Shown here in pieces: positions 40,946 through 48,575 of a stretch of 64,000 bases of DNA. The position numbers were made by a program, and so were the translations under genes. Position 1 is the first letter of the stretch. The number at the start of each line of letters is the position of its first letter. This DNA comes from Flaviaesturariibacter aridisoli (GTDB lineage: Bacteria; Bacteroidota; Bacteroidia; Chitinophagales; Chitinophagaceae): the NCBI RefSeq assembly GCF_004343705.1, contig NZ_SKFH01000001.1, positions 186,001 to 250,000 on the forward strand, given 5' to 3'. The notes beneath the pieces are model-generated. The model made no database searches and was not told the origin of the DNA. It was given only the letters and a program-made list of their open reading frames with translations.

Positions 40946-41983
40946 ATGAAAAGAGGCGTACTGGCGGGGCTTGCCCTGCTGCTGGCCGGCGCGGCATCGG
41001 CGCAGGATATTAACTTCTCGCAGTTTTACGAGTTGCCCTTGTTGCGCAACCCGGCGCTGGCGGGCACCTTCAAGGGCGACTTCCGCCTGACGAGCGCCTT
41101 CCGCCGTCAATGGAACAGCGTGACCACGCCTTATGAAACCGTGGCTCTCGGCTCGGAGCTGCGCCTCGCATCGAAGAACAGCGACAACTATATGACCATC
41201 GGCTGCCAGGTTACGCACGACGTCGCCGGCGACTCGCGCCTCAGCCGCACGCAGGCGCTGCCGATGCTGGCCTTTCACAAGTCGCTCAACAGCGCGAAGG
41301 ATGCCTACCTCACGCTCGGCGTGCTCGGCGGCTTTGTGCAGCAGCGTTTTGATCCGTCGGGGCTCCGCTTTTCTGACCAGTTCGTAGGCGGCTCTTACAG
41401 CGCCACCAATCCCACGCGCGAAAGCTTCGCTACGAATAACGTCAACTACGGCGACCTCACGGTGGGCCTTACCTACAGCAGCCTCTTCGGCGACGGCGAC
41501 GGCCAGGAGGAGGGTACCCGCTACTATATCGGCGCGGCGCTCTTTCACCTCGCCGAACCGCGGGTGGCGTTCAGTGCCGCCAACGACATCCGACTCAACC
41601 GGAAGTTCGTGGTCAATGCAGGGCTCTCGGTGCCCATCAGCGAGTCGGAGCGGGTGGTGGTCTATGCCGACTATTTCATGCAGGGGGGCAGCCGGCAGGC
41701 GCAAGGCGGATTGCTCTGGCGCAAGGATCTCGGCCAGCAAGAGGAAGAGCTCCCCGTGAGCCTGTACCTCGGCGGCTTTTACCGCGGCAACGACGCCGTA
41801 GTGCCGGTGGTGAAGCTCGATTACCACAAGATCGGCTTCGGTCTTACCTACGACATGAACCTGAGCAAATTGAAAAGCGCCTCCAAGGCGCGGGGCGGGA
41901 TGGAGCTTACCGTTTCCTACCGCGGATTCCTCCGCAACCCGGACCGTAGTTCTACGGATAAAGCCCGCTGCCCGTACTTCTGA
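40946..41983 (+). CDS. PorP/SprF family type IX secretion membrane protein (paralogue 1)
   Basis: A 345-residue outer-membrane protein. After the signal peptide (GLALLLAGAASA) comes the family hallmark QDINFSQFYELPLLRNPALAGTF. Later landmarks are NYMTIGCQVTHDVAGDSRLSR, AFHKSLN, SAANDIRLNRKFVVNAGLSVP, and a barrel ending in VSYRGFLRN. PorP/SprF proteins act at the outer membrane to help T9SS type-B substrates reach the surface. The gene is 8 bp behind its presumed substrate. An exact CCGTAGTTCTACGG palindrome (41944) lies near the 3' end, and the last 32 bp overlap the convergent gluQ gene. Confidence 0.92.
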   Translation: MKRGVLAGLALLLAGAASAQDINFSQFYELPLLRNPALAGTFKGDFRLTSAFRRQWNSVTTPYETVALGSELRLASKNSDNYMTIGCQVTHDVAGDSRLSRTQALPMLAFHKSLNSAKDAYLTLGVLGGFVQQRFDPSGLRFSDQFVGGSYSATNPTRESFATNNVNYGDLTVGLTYSSLFGDGDGQEEGTRYYIGAALFHLAEPRVAFSAANDIRLNRKFVVNAGLSVPISESERVVVYADYFMQGGSRQAQGGLLWRKDLGQQEEELPVSLYLGGFYRGNDAVVPVVKLDYHKIGFGLTYDMNLSKLKSASKARGGMELTVSYRGFLRNPDRSSTDKARCPYF

Positions 41984-42782
41984 TCAGCTCCTCCAGTGTT
42001 CCACCGGCAGCCCGGAAGTGCCTGATGGAAGCGGCGCCTGCCGACTTCGACAACTTTCCGCCCGCAGCATCGAGGAGCAGGGGGTGGTGCTCGAATGTGC
42101 AGGCCGCAAAAGCTTCGTCCCCCAGCACCCGCGCCAGGTAGAGTTGCGCCAGCGTGGAATCCCAGAGGTCTTCACCCCGCACAATGTAATCGACTGCAAA
42201 GTGTCCGTCATCCACCAGTGAACAGAGCTGGTAGGCGGGGAAGCCGTCTTTTTTCCGTACCATGAAATCGGTTTGAGTTTCCGGAAGTGGCGCTATGCGG
42301 AACCCGCCCCCGGGGAGCCGCACCCGCAGCGGCGCAGCGTTATCCGTGCGGAGGCGCCAGGCCGCCCCGGGCGTGTCAAGAGGCAATCCCTTGTGCCGGC
42401 AGGTACCCGTATAAATACCGTCCGGGTGTGCCTGCAGCAGCGCCGCCCGCGAGCAGGTGCAGGCAAAGAGCCGGCCGCTTTCCCGGAGCTGCCGGAGCGC
42501 GGCCTCGTACAGGGGCAAGCGGTGCCGCTGCGACCAATGCGCCTCGAAATCAGGAGCATCGGCAGGGCCCTCATCGGGGCGGATCTCCAGGAAGGCGAGG
42601 GTGTCGAAGACGTCCTGAACGTATTCGGGGCGCAGGCGGTCGCGGTCCATGTCGTCGATGCGGAGCAGCAGGCGCGCGCCCGCTTCCCGGGCGCGGCGGG
42701 CCGTGAGCAGGAACGACAGCGCGTTGCCGCGGTGCAGGTAGCCGCTGGGTGTGGGAGCGATGCGGGTTCGGGTAAAGGTCAT
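41952..42782 (-). CDS. gluQ: Glutamyl-Q tRNA(Asp) synthetase-like protein
   Basis: A 276-residue protein resembling the catalytic half of GltX without the anticodon-binding domain, as in GluQRS, which attaches glutamate to queuosine-34 of tRNA-Asp. The HIGH-type motif is RIAPTPSGYLHRGNA, and GGKLSKSAGA replaces KMSKS. A cysteine cluster (FACTCSR and GTCRHKG) fits the zinc site of GluQRS. The start at 42782 gives MTFTRTRIAPTPSG; an extension to 42863 would read through a terminator-like hairpin. It overlaps the 3' end of the porP gene by 32 bp. GltX itself is at 18042, so this is the paralogue. Confidence 0.88.
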   Translation of the reverse strand: MTFTRTRIAPTPSGYLHRGNALSFLLTARRAREAGARLLLRIDDMDRDRLRPEYVQDVFDTLAFLEIRPDEGPADAPDFEAHWSQRHRLPLYEAALRQLRESGRLFACTCSRAALLQAHPDGIYTGTCRHKGLPLDTPGAAWRLRTDNAAPLRVRLPGGGFRIAPLPETQTDFMVRKKDGFPAYQLCSLVDDGHFAVDYIVRGEDLWDSTLAQLYLARVLGDEAFAACTFEHHPLLLDAAGGKLSKSAGAASIRHFRAAGGTLEELIRSTGSGLYP

Positions 42783-42815
42783 CGGCACCACCGAAAATGC
42801 GGCATTTCCGGCGAT

Positions 42816-42842
42816 AAAAAAAGCCCTTGTAGAAACAAGGGC
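42816..42842 (-). terminator. Terminator-like hairpin in the gluQ leader
   Basis: GCCCTTGT-AGAA-ACAAGGGC with seven T residues on the minus strand, 34 bp before the gluQ ATG. No other minus-strand gene lies between it and the plus-strand gene at 43077, so it is either a leader attenuator or the remnant terminator of a lost gene. Confidence 0.6.
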
Positions 42843-43076
42843 CGGTGCGCATATCGTATGCACATGAGATGGCGCGAAGCTACCGTAGGAATAGTCGCGG
42901 CAAGGTTAAAAAGGGTTAATGGTTTCCCAATGGGGCAGGTGGCGTTTGCGCGTGACGGCCTGCGGTTGTGGTCTGCCGCAACGGCGCATTAACATAGTCT
43001 TAGCAGCCAGGCTGGCCGGTTTCCTGCCGCTCCGTGTATTAACAAAGGATAGCATGTTCTTTGCTCTGAACAGGGT

Positions 43077-43445
43077 ATGAATACCCGTAAGATCCTGATC
43101 GTTTCGGCTCACCGGGAAGCCCTGGAAAGATGGCCTTCCTATTACGAGCCGGTCTTTGCTGAAACCGATGAATCGGCCATCGAGGTCGCCCAGCGTCAGC
43201 CCTTCGAGGCCATCGTTCTGGACGGTACCGACCCCGAGCTGCACAGCGCCAAGCTGCGCGCCATCCTGCCCATCTTGCAACCCGGGGCAGCGCTCTTTAA
43301 CTATGAAGGGGCCCCGGAAGCAACCGTGCAGACCGATGTGCAGGAATACTTCCGCCGCCAGCGCAACGCACGCATCCGACGCTTTATCGTGCTCGACAAC
43401 GCCGGCAGCGACTGGACGGTGCCACCGGAGTTTTCGGAGAACTAG
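43077..43445 (+). CDS. Receiver-like hypothetical protein
   Basis: A 122-residue protein with an alternating strand-helix pattern like a response-regulator receiver: KILIVSAHREALERW, then FEAIVLDGTDPELHSAKLRAIL with an aspartate at the position of the phospho-acceptor, then GAALFNYEG. The acidic pair after the first strand and the conserved lysine are missing, so phosphorylation is uncertain. No output domain is present. The C-terminal tail (IRRFIVLDNAGSDWTVPPEF) is unusual. The role is unknown. Confidence 0.55.
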   Translation: MNTRKILIVSAHREALERWPSYYEPVFAETDESAIEVAQRQPFEAIVLDGTDPELHSAKLRAILPILQPGAALFNYEGAPEATVQTDVQEYFRRQRNARIRRFIVLDNAGSDWTVPPEFSEN

Positions 43446-43512
43446 CCGACTTCGCTGAAGCTACGTCGGCCGGAGGCTGATTTCGCTAAAGCTACTTCGA
43501 CCGACCGGAGGC
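43446..43512. repeat. Two direct copies of a CTTCGCTGAAGCTAC element
   Basis: Two units of about 33-35 bp: CGACTTCGCTGAAGCTACG ... CCGGAGGC, and GATTTCGCTAAAGCTACTTC ... CCGGAGGC. The first also forms a GCCGAC/GTCGGC hairpin. It fills the gap after the 43077 gene. Confidence 0.6.
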
Positions 43513-43556
43513 CCCGGGCGGTGTAAAATTGGAGCAGAGTAAGATTCGATACCATC

Positions 43557-44120
43557 ATGAAGCAGAAAGAGATAGTACCCGTCATACCGACCCGCGACCT
43601 GTACCTCGGCACCGCCAAGGCGCCGGTGCACCTCGTGCTGTTCGGCGACTACGAAAGCGCGCCCAGTGGCGCGGCGCATGCCCTGCTGCGCGGGTTGCTG
43701 GACGAATATCCCGGCCAGTTGCGTTACAGCTACCGGCATTTCCCGCTGACCCGCCTCCACCAGAAGGCGCACAAAGCCGCCGAAGCGGCGATCGGCGCGG
43801 CGCAGGAAGACAAGTTCTGGGAGATGCACGAGCTGCTGTTTGCGCACCGGCTCACCCTCGGCACCATCAGCCTGAAGGGCTATGCCCGGGAGGTAGGCGT
43901 GAAGAATAAGCACTTTCTCGACCAGCTGATCAACGGCGACTGGGGCTGGTATGTGCAGGACGACCTGCGCGAAGGCATTCAGAAAGGGGTGCAGTCCATC
44001 CCGGCGCTCCTGGTCAACGGGCAACTGCTGGGCCGCGAGCTGACCGCGCGCAACGTGCGGGCGGCTATTGACGAAGCACTCGCCGCGAAAGGAGCCGCGG
44101 TAAAGAAAAAGCGGGCCTAG
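43557..44120 (+). CDS. DsbA-family (Thioredoxin_4-like) protein lacking the CXXC motif
   Basis: A 187-residue protein with the DsbA/BdbD-like thioredoxin fold: VHLVLFGDYES at the position of the active site, YSYRHFPLTRLH, KAAEAAIGAAQEDKFWEMHELLF and SIPALLVNGQLL with the cis-proline. The normal CPYC-type active site is replaced by S-A-P-S; the protein has no cysteine at all and no signal peptide. It therefore cannot act as a thiol oxidoreductase and is probably cytoplasmic. The family resemblance is good; the function is unknown. A terminator built on the CCGTA palindrome follows. Confidence 0.8.
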   Translation: MKQKEIVPVIPTRDLYLGTAKAPVHLVLFGDYESAPSGAAHALLRGLLDEYPGQLRYSYRHFPLTRLHQKAHKAAEAAIGAAQEDKFWEMHELLFAHRLTLGTISLKGYAREVGVKNKHFLDQLINGDWGWYVQDDLREGIQKGVQSIPALLVNGQLLGRELTARNVRAAIDEALAAKGAAVKKKRA

Positions 44121-44143
44121 GGATCGATAAAAAGACTGTAACG

Positions 44144-44171
44144 GCGGCCGTAGAAATACGGCCGCTTTTTT
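44144..44171 (+). terminator. Intrinsic terminator built from the CCGTAGAAATACGG palindrome
   Basis: GCGGCCGTA-GAAA-TACGGCCGC followed by T6. The central 14 bp (44148-44161) are an exact copy of the recurring palindrome, extended outwards by two complementary base pairs per side. It ends the DsbA-like gene and touches the stop of the minus-strand gene at 44170. Confidence 0.9.
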
Positions 44172-44412
44172 ATGCGCCGTTCTCGTTGGCCTCGATGGCG
44201 TCGCGAAGATGTGGTTCGGCCTGGAACACGTAGGCGGGCAGCTGCATCGGCACGATGGCCCAGCTGCCGCTATCGTCGGGCCGCATCCGGAATACGGTAT
44301 GCTGGTGCCAGTCGTTGAAATGAATGTGGTAACTAAGGGGTAACTCCGGGTGGTAGATCCGTTTTACCTGGTAGGTCACCTGCTCGATGGTAATGGTAAA
44401 TTCCTGCTTCAT
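44170..44412 (-). CDS. Hypothetical protein, 80 residues
   Basis: An 80-residue protein with a beta-rich pattern: FTITIEQVTYQVKRIYHPELP, LSYHIHFNDWHQHTVFRM, SWAIVPMQLPAYVF, ending in an acidic helix. The ATG at 44412 is preferred because the extra 31 residues of the longer frame (to 44505) reach almost to the next gene's end and look less ordered. It has no cysteine or signal peptide. It belongs to a class of small Bacteroidota proteins with no assigned role. Confidence 0.5.
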   Translation of the reverse strand: MKQEFTITIEQVTYQVKRIYHPELPLSYHIHFNDWHQHTVFRMRPDDSGSWAIVPMQLPAYVFQAEPHLRDAIEANENGA

Positions 44413-44506
44413 GCGGTTCGCGACAAAACTAGCCCATTGAATTGGTTCCGGGTACCGTATTAATACGCCGTATTTTCTCGATGAGCTTCTGCGAAAAATC
44501 CCCATT

Positions 44507-45583
44507 TCAACCTTCCAAATCAGTCAGCGGGGCATCGGTGGGGGTGTCGTCGAGGCGCAGGGTCACGGGGCCGCGGTCGGGGTAGGCGGTGCAGGTAAGG
44601 GTGAGGCCGCGGGCGAGGTCGGCCGCGGTGAGCACTTCATTGCGGGCCATCCAGGTGCGGCCTTTGAGGCAGGTGGCCACGCAGGAGGCGCAGCGCCCGG
44701 CGGCGCAACTATAAGGCAGTTCCAGCCCCAGGTGCTGGGCGCCGCGGAGGATGCTGTCGGGCCAGCGTACGGTAAAGCGCCACCCGCGCCCCTGCCAGTA
44801 CAGCCGCACTTCCTGCGGCGCCGTATCGGGCGGTGCCAGCGGGGGCAGGGGCGCCGGCGACGGAATGAAGTCCTCACGCCGGATCCGCGCGGCCGGGATG
44901 CCCGCTTCGCGCAGTACGAAGGTGCAGAAGCGCATATAGCTTTCGGGGCCACAGCAATAAAACCAGGTGCGCTCCGGGCCGGCGCCTTCCAGGCGCAGGA
45001 GGCCGAGGAGGGCGTCGCGGTTGAGCCGCGCGCGCCGCAGTTGCGGGTCGGTGCTGTACAGCGGGTGCAGGTGAAAGCGGCCAGCGAACTGTTTCGCCAG
45101 TGCCGCGAGCTCGTTGCGCAGGATCGCCGTTGCAGGGTCGTGGCTGCTGTATACGAGCACGGCGCTCCACTGCGGGTGCCGGTGCAGGACGGCGCGGAGC
45201 AGGGCCCAGATGGGGGTGATGCCGCTGCCTGCGGCGAGGAAGAACAGTTGTTGCGGCCCGCCTCCGGGCGGCAGGCGAAACAGCCCCGCGGCGCCGGTGC
45301 AGCGCAGCACGGTGCCCGGCGGGGCATGGTCGAAAAGGAAGCGTGAGAAAAGGCCGTTGTCGATGCGGCGCACACCGATGGCCGGTGCCGCATCGAGGCC
45401 GGGTACGCTGAGCAGGGAGTAGGAGCGGCGCAGCTCCTGCCCGCCGATGGTATGCACGAAGGTGAGGAACTGGCCCGCCTCGTAGCGCAGTCCGGGCTGC
45501 GGCGCAAAGGTGATGCGGCGGAAGCCGGGCACGAGCTCCTCGCTGCGGACAATGGTCAGGGGAAAGGTCGGAGGGGCGGACAT
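44507..45583 (-). CDS. Ferredoxin reductase-type oxidoreductase with C-terminal 2Fe-2S domain
   Basis: A 358-residue protein of the PaaE/HcaD-like group. The FAD-binding barrel occupies about 5-105 with the RxYS motif ELRRSYSLLSVPG; the NAD(P)-binding domain follows (FFLAAGSGITPIWALLRAV, then FYCCGPESYMRF). The C-terminal 90 residues form a plant-type ferredoxin: PYSCAAGRCASCVATCLKG, with C-x4-C-x2-C, and the last ligand in LTLTCTAYP. It would pass electrons from NAD(P)H to a partner oxygenase or desaturase that is not in the window. The start at 45583 gives the expected N-terminus. Confidence 0.88.
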   Translation of the reverse strand: MSAPPTFPLTIVRSEELVPGFRRITFAPQPGLRYEAGQFLTFVHTIGGQELRRSYSLLSVPGLDAAPAIGVRRIDNGLFSRFLFDHAPPGTVLRCTGAAGLFRLPPGGGPQQLFFLAAGSGITPIWALLRAVLHRHPQWSAVLVYSSHDPATAILRNELAALAKQFAGRFHLHPLYSTDPQLRRARLNRDALLGLLRLEGAGPERTWFYCCGPESYMRFCTFVLREAGIPAARIRREDFIPSPAPLPPLAPPDTAPQEVRLYWQGRGWRFTVRWPDSILRGAQHLGLELPYSCAAGRCASCVATCLKGRTWMARNEVLTAADLARGLTLTCTAYPDRGPVTLRLDDTPTDAPLTDLEG

Positions 45584-45605
45584 GCCCTAAATGTACGCCG
45601 CGGCC

Positions 45606-45710
45606 TCAGCGCCGGAGCAGCAGCGCCACGGCGATCGTAAAGGTGATGATAAGAACAATGGTCAGCAGCAGGTACAGCGTCCTGCGGCGCTCCTGGCGTC
45701 GGGTGGTCAT
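45606..45710 (-). CDS. Small single-helix membrane protein, 34 residues
   Basis: A 34-residue frame, MTTRRQERRRTL followed by one hydrophobic helix (LYLLLTIVLIITFTIAVALL) and RR. The positive N-terminal flank predicts an inside N-terminus. It ends 23 bp before the start of the ferredoxin reductase-type gene and could be co-transcribed with it. Short size makes the call tentative, but the clean charge-then-helix layout favours a real gene. Confidence 0.45.
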   Translation of the reverse strand: MTTRRQERRRTLYLLLTIVLIITFTIAVALLLRR

Positions 45711-45774
45711 AGCGGTAAGCCGGTTAAGGCCTGCTGAAGATACGACGGAAAACCGCGCTCCGGGCCGAACGGTG

Positions 45775-45782
45775 TATCTTCG
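45775..45782 (+). promoter_or_regulatory. Putative -7 element (TATCTTCG) of the DUF3857 gene
   Basis: Ten bases before the ATG at 45793. Confidence 0.35.
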
Positions 45783-45792
45783 GTAGACGCTT

Positions 45793-47841
45793 ATGAGAAC
45801 TAGCTGCCTCTTCCTGCTCCTCCTGCTCTGCCTCGCTTCCGGCGCCCAGCGCGTTACAACCGGCCCGGCGCCCGCCTGGGTCACCCGCCACGAACTGAAC
45901 TACCGCGCCAGCGGTCTTGAAGACGGCGCCGGCGACGGTTACATCGACCTCGATTTCGAAAAGCAGGTATCGCTGTCGGAACAGACCGTATTTATACGGA
46001 CCGCGAAGCGCGTGCTCTCCGAGGCGGGCGTGCAAAACGCCTCCGAAGTGTCGGTAGATTACGACCCGGGCTACGAGCAGCTGGTGCTGCATACCGTGCA
46101 GCTGCGGCGCGGCGACCGCATCATTGACAAACTGCAGCCGGCGCGCTTCGAGTTGATGCGCCAGGAGCGCGAGCGTGATGAACACCTCTACAACGGCTCT
46201 CTCACGGCCCTGCTACTGCTCGACGACGTGCGCCAGGGCGACGTCATCGAATACAGCTACAGCATCCGCGGCTTCAATCCTGTGTTTGGCGGTCGCTATG
46301 CCGAACAATTCGACACCCGCTTCAGCGTGCCCATATACCACGTGTATTACAAGCTGCTCGCGCCGGCCGGCCGTCACCTGGTGCTGCGCAACCGGGGTGA
46401 AGGCCCGGCGGCGGTGCCCGTGCGCAGCGGTGCCGAGCGCGGCTGGGAGTGGACGCTCCGAAACACGAAGGCACTTCCGGTGGAAGACCGTCTGCCCGGC
46501 TGGTATGATCCCTTCCCGGTACTGGAGGTAAGCGAGTGGGCGAGCTGGAAAGACGTGATCGACTGGGCCTGTACCTTGTTTCCCCCCGTTCAGAACAAGG
46601 AAGTGGAGCAGCTTGCCACCCGCCTGAAGGCGCGCTATGCCACCGATGCGGAGCGCACCGTGGCGGCCCTGCGCTTCGTGGAGGAAGAAGTGCGTTACCT
46701 CGGCATCGAGATGGGTGCCGGAAGTCATCGTCCCACCGCGCCCGGCCGCGTGCTGGCGCAGCGTTTCGGCGACTGCAAGGATAAATCCTACCTGCTCTGC
46801 ACACTGCTGCACGCGATGGGCATCGAGGCCTGGCCCGTGCTTACCAATACCGAAGACCGCCGCGCGGTGAAGGGTTGGCTGCCCACGCCTTCGGCCTTCG
46901 ACCATTGCACCGTGCAGGCGCGCGTGGCCGGAAAGATCTACTGGTTTGATCCTACCAGTACCGGGCAACGCGGCAGCCTGGACGCCATCACCTACCCCAA
47001 CTACGAAGTGGGCCTCGTGGTACGCCCCGGCGACAGCGGCTTCAGCGACGTGGCGTTGCAGGACAAGGGCCGCATCGAGGTGACCGAGAAGTTTACCATG
47101 AAGGATTTCAGCGGCGCCGGCCGCTTGCAGGTAACCACCGTGTTCACCGGCTCCTGGGCCGACGGCAACCGCGATGCCTTTCGCAGCTCCAGGCGGGCCG
47201 ACAAGCTCAAGGAATACCAGGACTATTACGCTGCTTACTTCGACAAGGTGACCGCCGACAGCATCCGCTACGTGGACGACGAGGCTGCCAACCGTTTTAC
47301 CGTGCAGGAATATTACAGCATCCGCGACCTCTGGCAGGAGCGGGCACGGGGCGGACGCCGGCTGTCGGTATATCCCTTCGTGATCAACGCCTACCTGCAC
47401 AAGCCCAGCGACGCGCGGCGCACGATGCCCTTCGCCCTGGAGTACCCGCTCGATATCCGCGAGCGCGTGGAGCTCGAGCTACCCGAAGACTGGGACCTGG
47501 AGGCCTTCGACGAAGTGTACTCCGGACCGGGCTTCCGCATGACCTCCGCCGGCAGAAGCAACGGCCCCCACGTGGTGCTCAACTACAGCTACGCAACCAG
47601 CGCCGACCATGTGCGGCCCGAAGACATCGACGCGTACCTGGCCGCTTACCGCCGCGCCGACGACAACGTGGCCTACAACCTCACGTATACCGGCGACGGC
47701 ACCCTGCGTGCGCAGGAGCGGCCGCGGCCCGCAGCAGCTTATGTGCCGTTTACGCTGCGCGACCTGTACCCGCTGCTCTATGTGCTGCTGGGACTCGCTG
47801 TGTTTGTTACGTGGATGCTCCGCCGCCGGGCGCGACATTAG
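45793..47841 (+). CDS. Secreted DUF3857/transglutaminase-like protein
   Basis: A 682-residue exported protein. Order: signal peptide (LFLLLLLCLASGAQ), a DUF3857 beta domain (about 45-220), a transglutaminase-like core (about 250-390), a DUF3858-type beta domain (about 400-620) and a C-terminal membrane helix (YPLLYVLLGLAVFVTWML) with basic tail. The catalytic triad is visible: cysteine in QRFGDCKDKSYLL, histidine in AFDHCTVQA, aspartate in IYWFDPTSTGQ. Such proteins are common in Bacteroidota; they may be peptidases or act on periplasmic protein, but substrates are unknown. A TATTTATAC version of the palindrome (CCGTATTTATACGG, 45986) is in the coding region. Confidence 0.88.
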   Translation: MRTSCLFLLLLLCLASGAQRVTTGPAPAWVTRHELNYRASGLEDGAGDGYIDLDFEKQVSLSEQTVFIRTAKRVLSEAGVQNASEVSVDYDPGYEQLVLHTVQLRRGDRIIDKLQPARFELMRQERERDEHLYNGSLTALLLLDDVRQGDVIEYSYSIRGFNPVFGGRYAEQFDTRFSVPIYHVYYKLLAPAGRHLVLRNRGEGPAAVPVRSGAERGWEWTLRNTKALPVEDRLPGWYDPFPVLEVSEWASWKDVIDWACTLFPPVQNKEVEQLATRLKARYATDAERTVAALRFVEEEVRYLGIEMGAGSHRPTAPGRVLAQRFGDCKDKSYLLCTLLHAMGIEAWPVLTNTEDRRAVKGWLPTPSAFDHCTVQARVAGKIYWFDPTSTGQRGSLDAITYPNYEVGLVVRPGDSGFSDVALQDKGRIEVTEKFTMKDFSGAGRLQVTTVFTGSWADGNRDAFRSSRRADKLKEYQDYYAAYFDKVTADSIRYVDDEAANRFTVQEYYSIRDLWQERARGGRRLSVYPFVINAYLHKPSDARRTMPFALEYPLDIRERVELELPEDWDLEAFDEVYSGPGFRMTSAGRSNGPHVVLNYSYATSADHVRPEDIDAYLAAYRRADDNVAYNLTYTGDGTLRAQERPRPAAAYVPFTLRDLYPLLYVLLGLAVFVTWMLRRRARH

Positions 47842-47910
47842 CAGAATCTTCACAGGCCGGCTCACTATTTTCGGAGCTCCGCGCGTTAAAGCGTAAAGAC
47901 CGCCGTTCGC

Positions 47911-48432
47911 ATGAAAAAGCTTCTGTCCCTCCTCCTCGCCATTGCCGCGCTACCCGCGGGCGCCCAGATCCGCAGTACGGGCTCGGCCATTCCGCCCGCT
48001 GAGGCGCAGGCGGCCCTCGACTTTCACAACGGGATCCGCGCCGAGGTGGGCACTGCGCCCCTGCGCTGGTCGCAAAGCCTGTCGGCGTATGCCCAGGCCT
48101 GGGCGCAGGAGCAGGCCGACAGGGGCTGCAACATGCAACACCGCCCCGCCGGTGGCGCCTGGGCGCAGCAATACGGCGAAAATCTCTTCTGGGGCAACGG
48201 CCGCTACTTCGACGCCACCGATGCGGCGAAGGCCTGGTATGGAGAAAAGAAAGACTTCGTCTACGGTCCCGTAACGGCCACCAACTTCAGCAAGGTGGGT
48301 CACTATACCCAGATGATCTGGAGCGCGAGCACCGAGCTGGGCATGGGCGCCGCCCGCTGCCGCAACGGCGCCTGGATCATCGTGGCCAACTACAGCCCGC
48401 GGGGCAACTTCCTGGATGTGAAGCCCTATTGA
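47911..48432 (+). CDS. CAP-domain (SCP/PR-1-like) secreted protein
   Basis: A 173-residue secreted protein: signal peptide (LLSLLLAIAALPAGAQ) and a single CAP domain. The family motifs are HNGIRAEVGTAPLRWSQ, YGENLFWG, VGHYTQMIWSAS and CRNGAWIIVANYSPRGN, with the two histidines of the cleft present. Two of the cysteines could pair. CAP proteins are secreted and bind sterols, lipids or metals; the role in bacteria is not known. It is 69 bp behind the DUF3857 gene. Confidence 0.9.
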   Translation: MKKLLSLLLAIAALPAGAQIRSTGSAIPPAEAQAALDFHNGIRAEVGTAPLRWSQSLSAYAQAWAQEQADRGCNMQHRPAGGAWAQQYGENLFWGNGRYFDATDAAKAWYGEKKDFVYGPVTATNFSKVGHYTQMIWSASTELGMGAARCRNGAWIIVANYSPRGNFLDVKPY

Positions 48433-48438
48433 CGTCAT

Positions 48439-48537
48439 GCGTGAGGCGTGAGCCGTGCGGCCGCATTGGGCGGTAAAGAACGGATGCCAACGGCATCCGT
48501 TCTTTTTTTTGGCAGGCGTCAGCGCTCACGCCTCACG
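48439..48537. repeat. Terminator framed by inverted TCACGCC-type repeats
   Basis: CGTGAGGCGTGAGC (48440-48453) and GCTCACGCCTCACG (48524-48537) are exact inverses. Between them is a strong intrinsic terminator, AAGAACGGATGCC-AAC-GGCATCCGTTCTT (48476-48504) with T8, ending the CAP gene. Confidence 0.75.
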
Positions 48538-48575
48538 ATTCACGTTCCGTATCTTCCGCTTCCAAAACAAACGGT

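Noticed and set aside
42783-42863. N-terminal extension of gluQ to 42863
   Set aside because: It would translate a terminator-like hairpin, and the family starts at the HIGH-motif strand.
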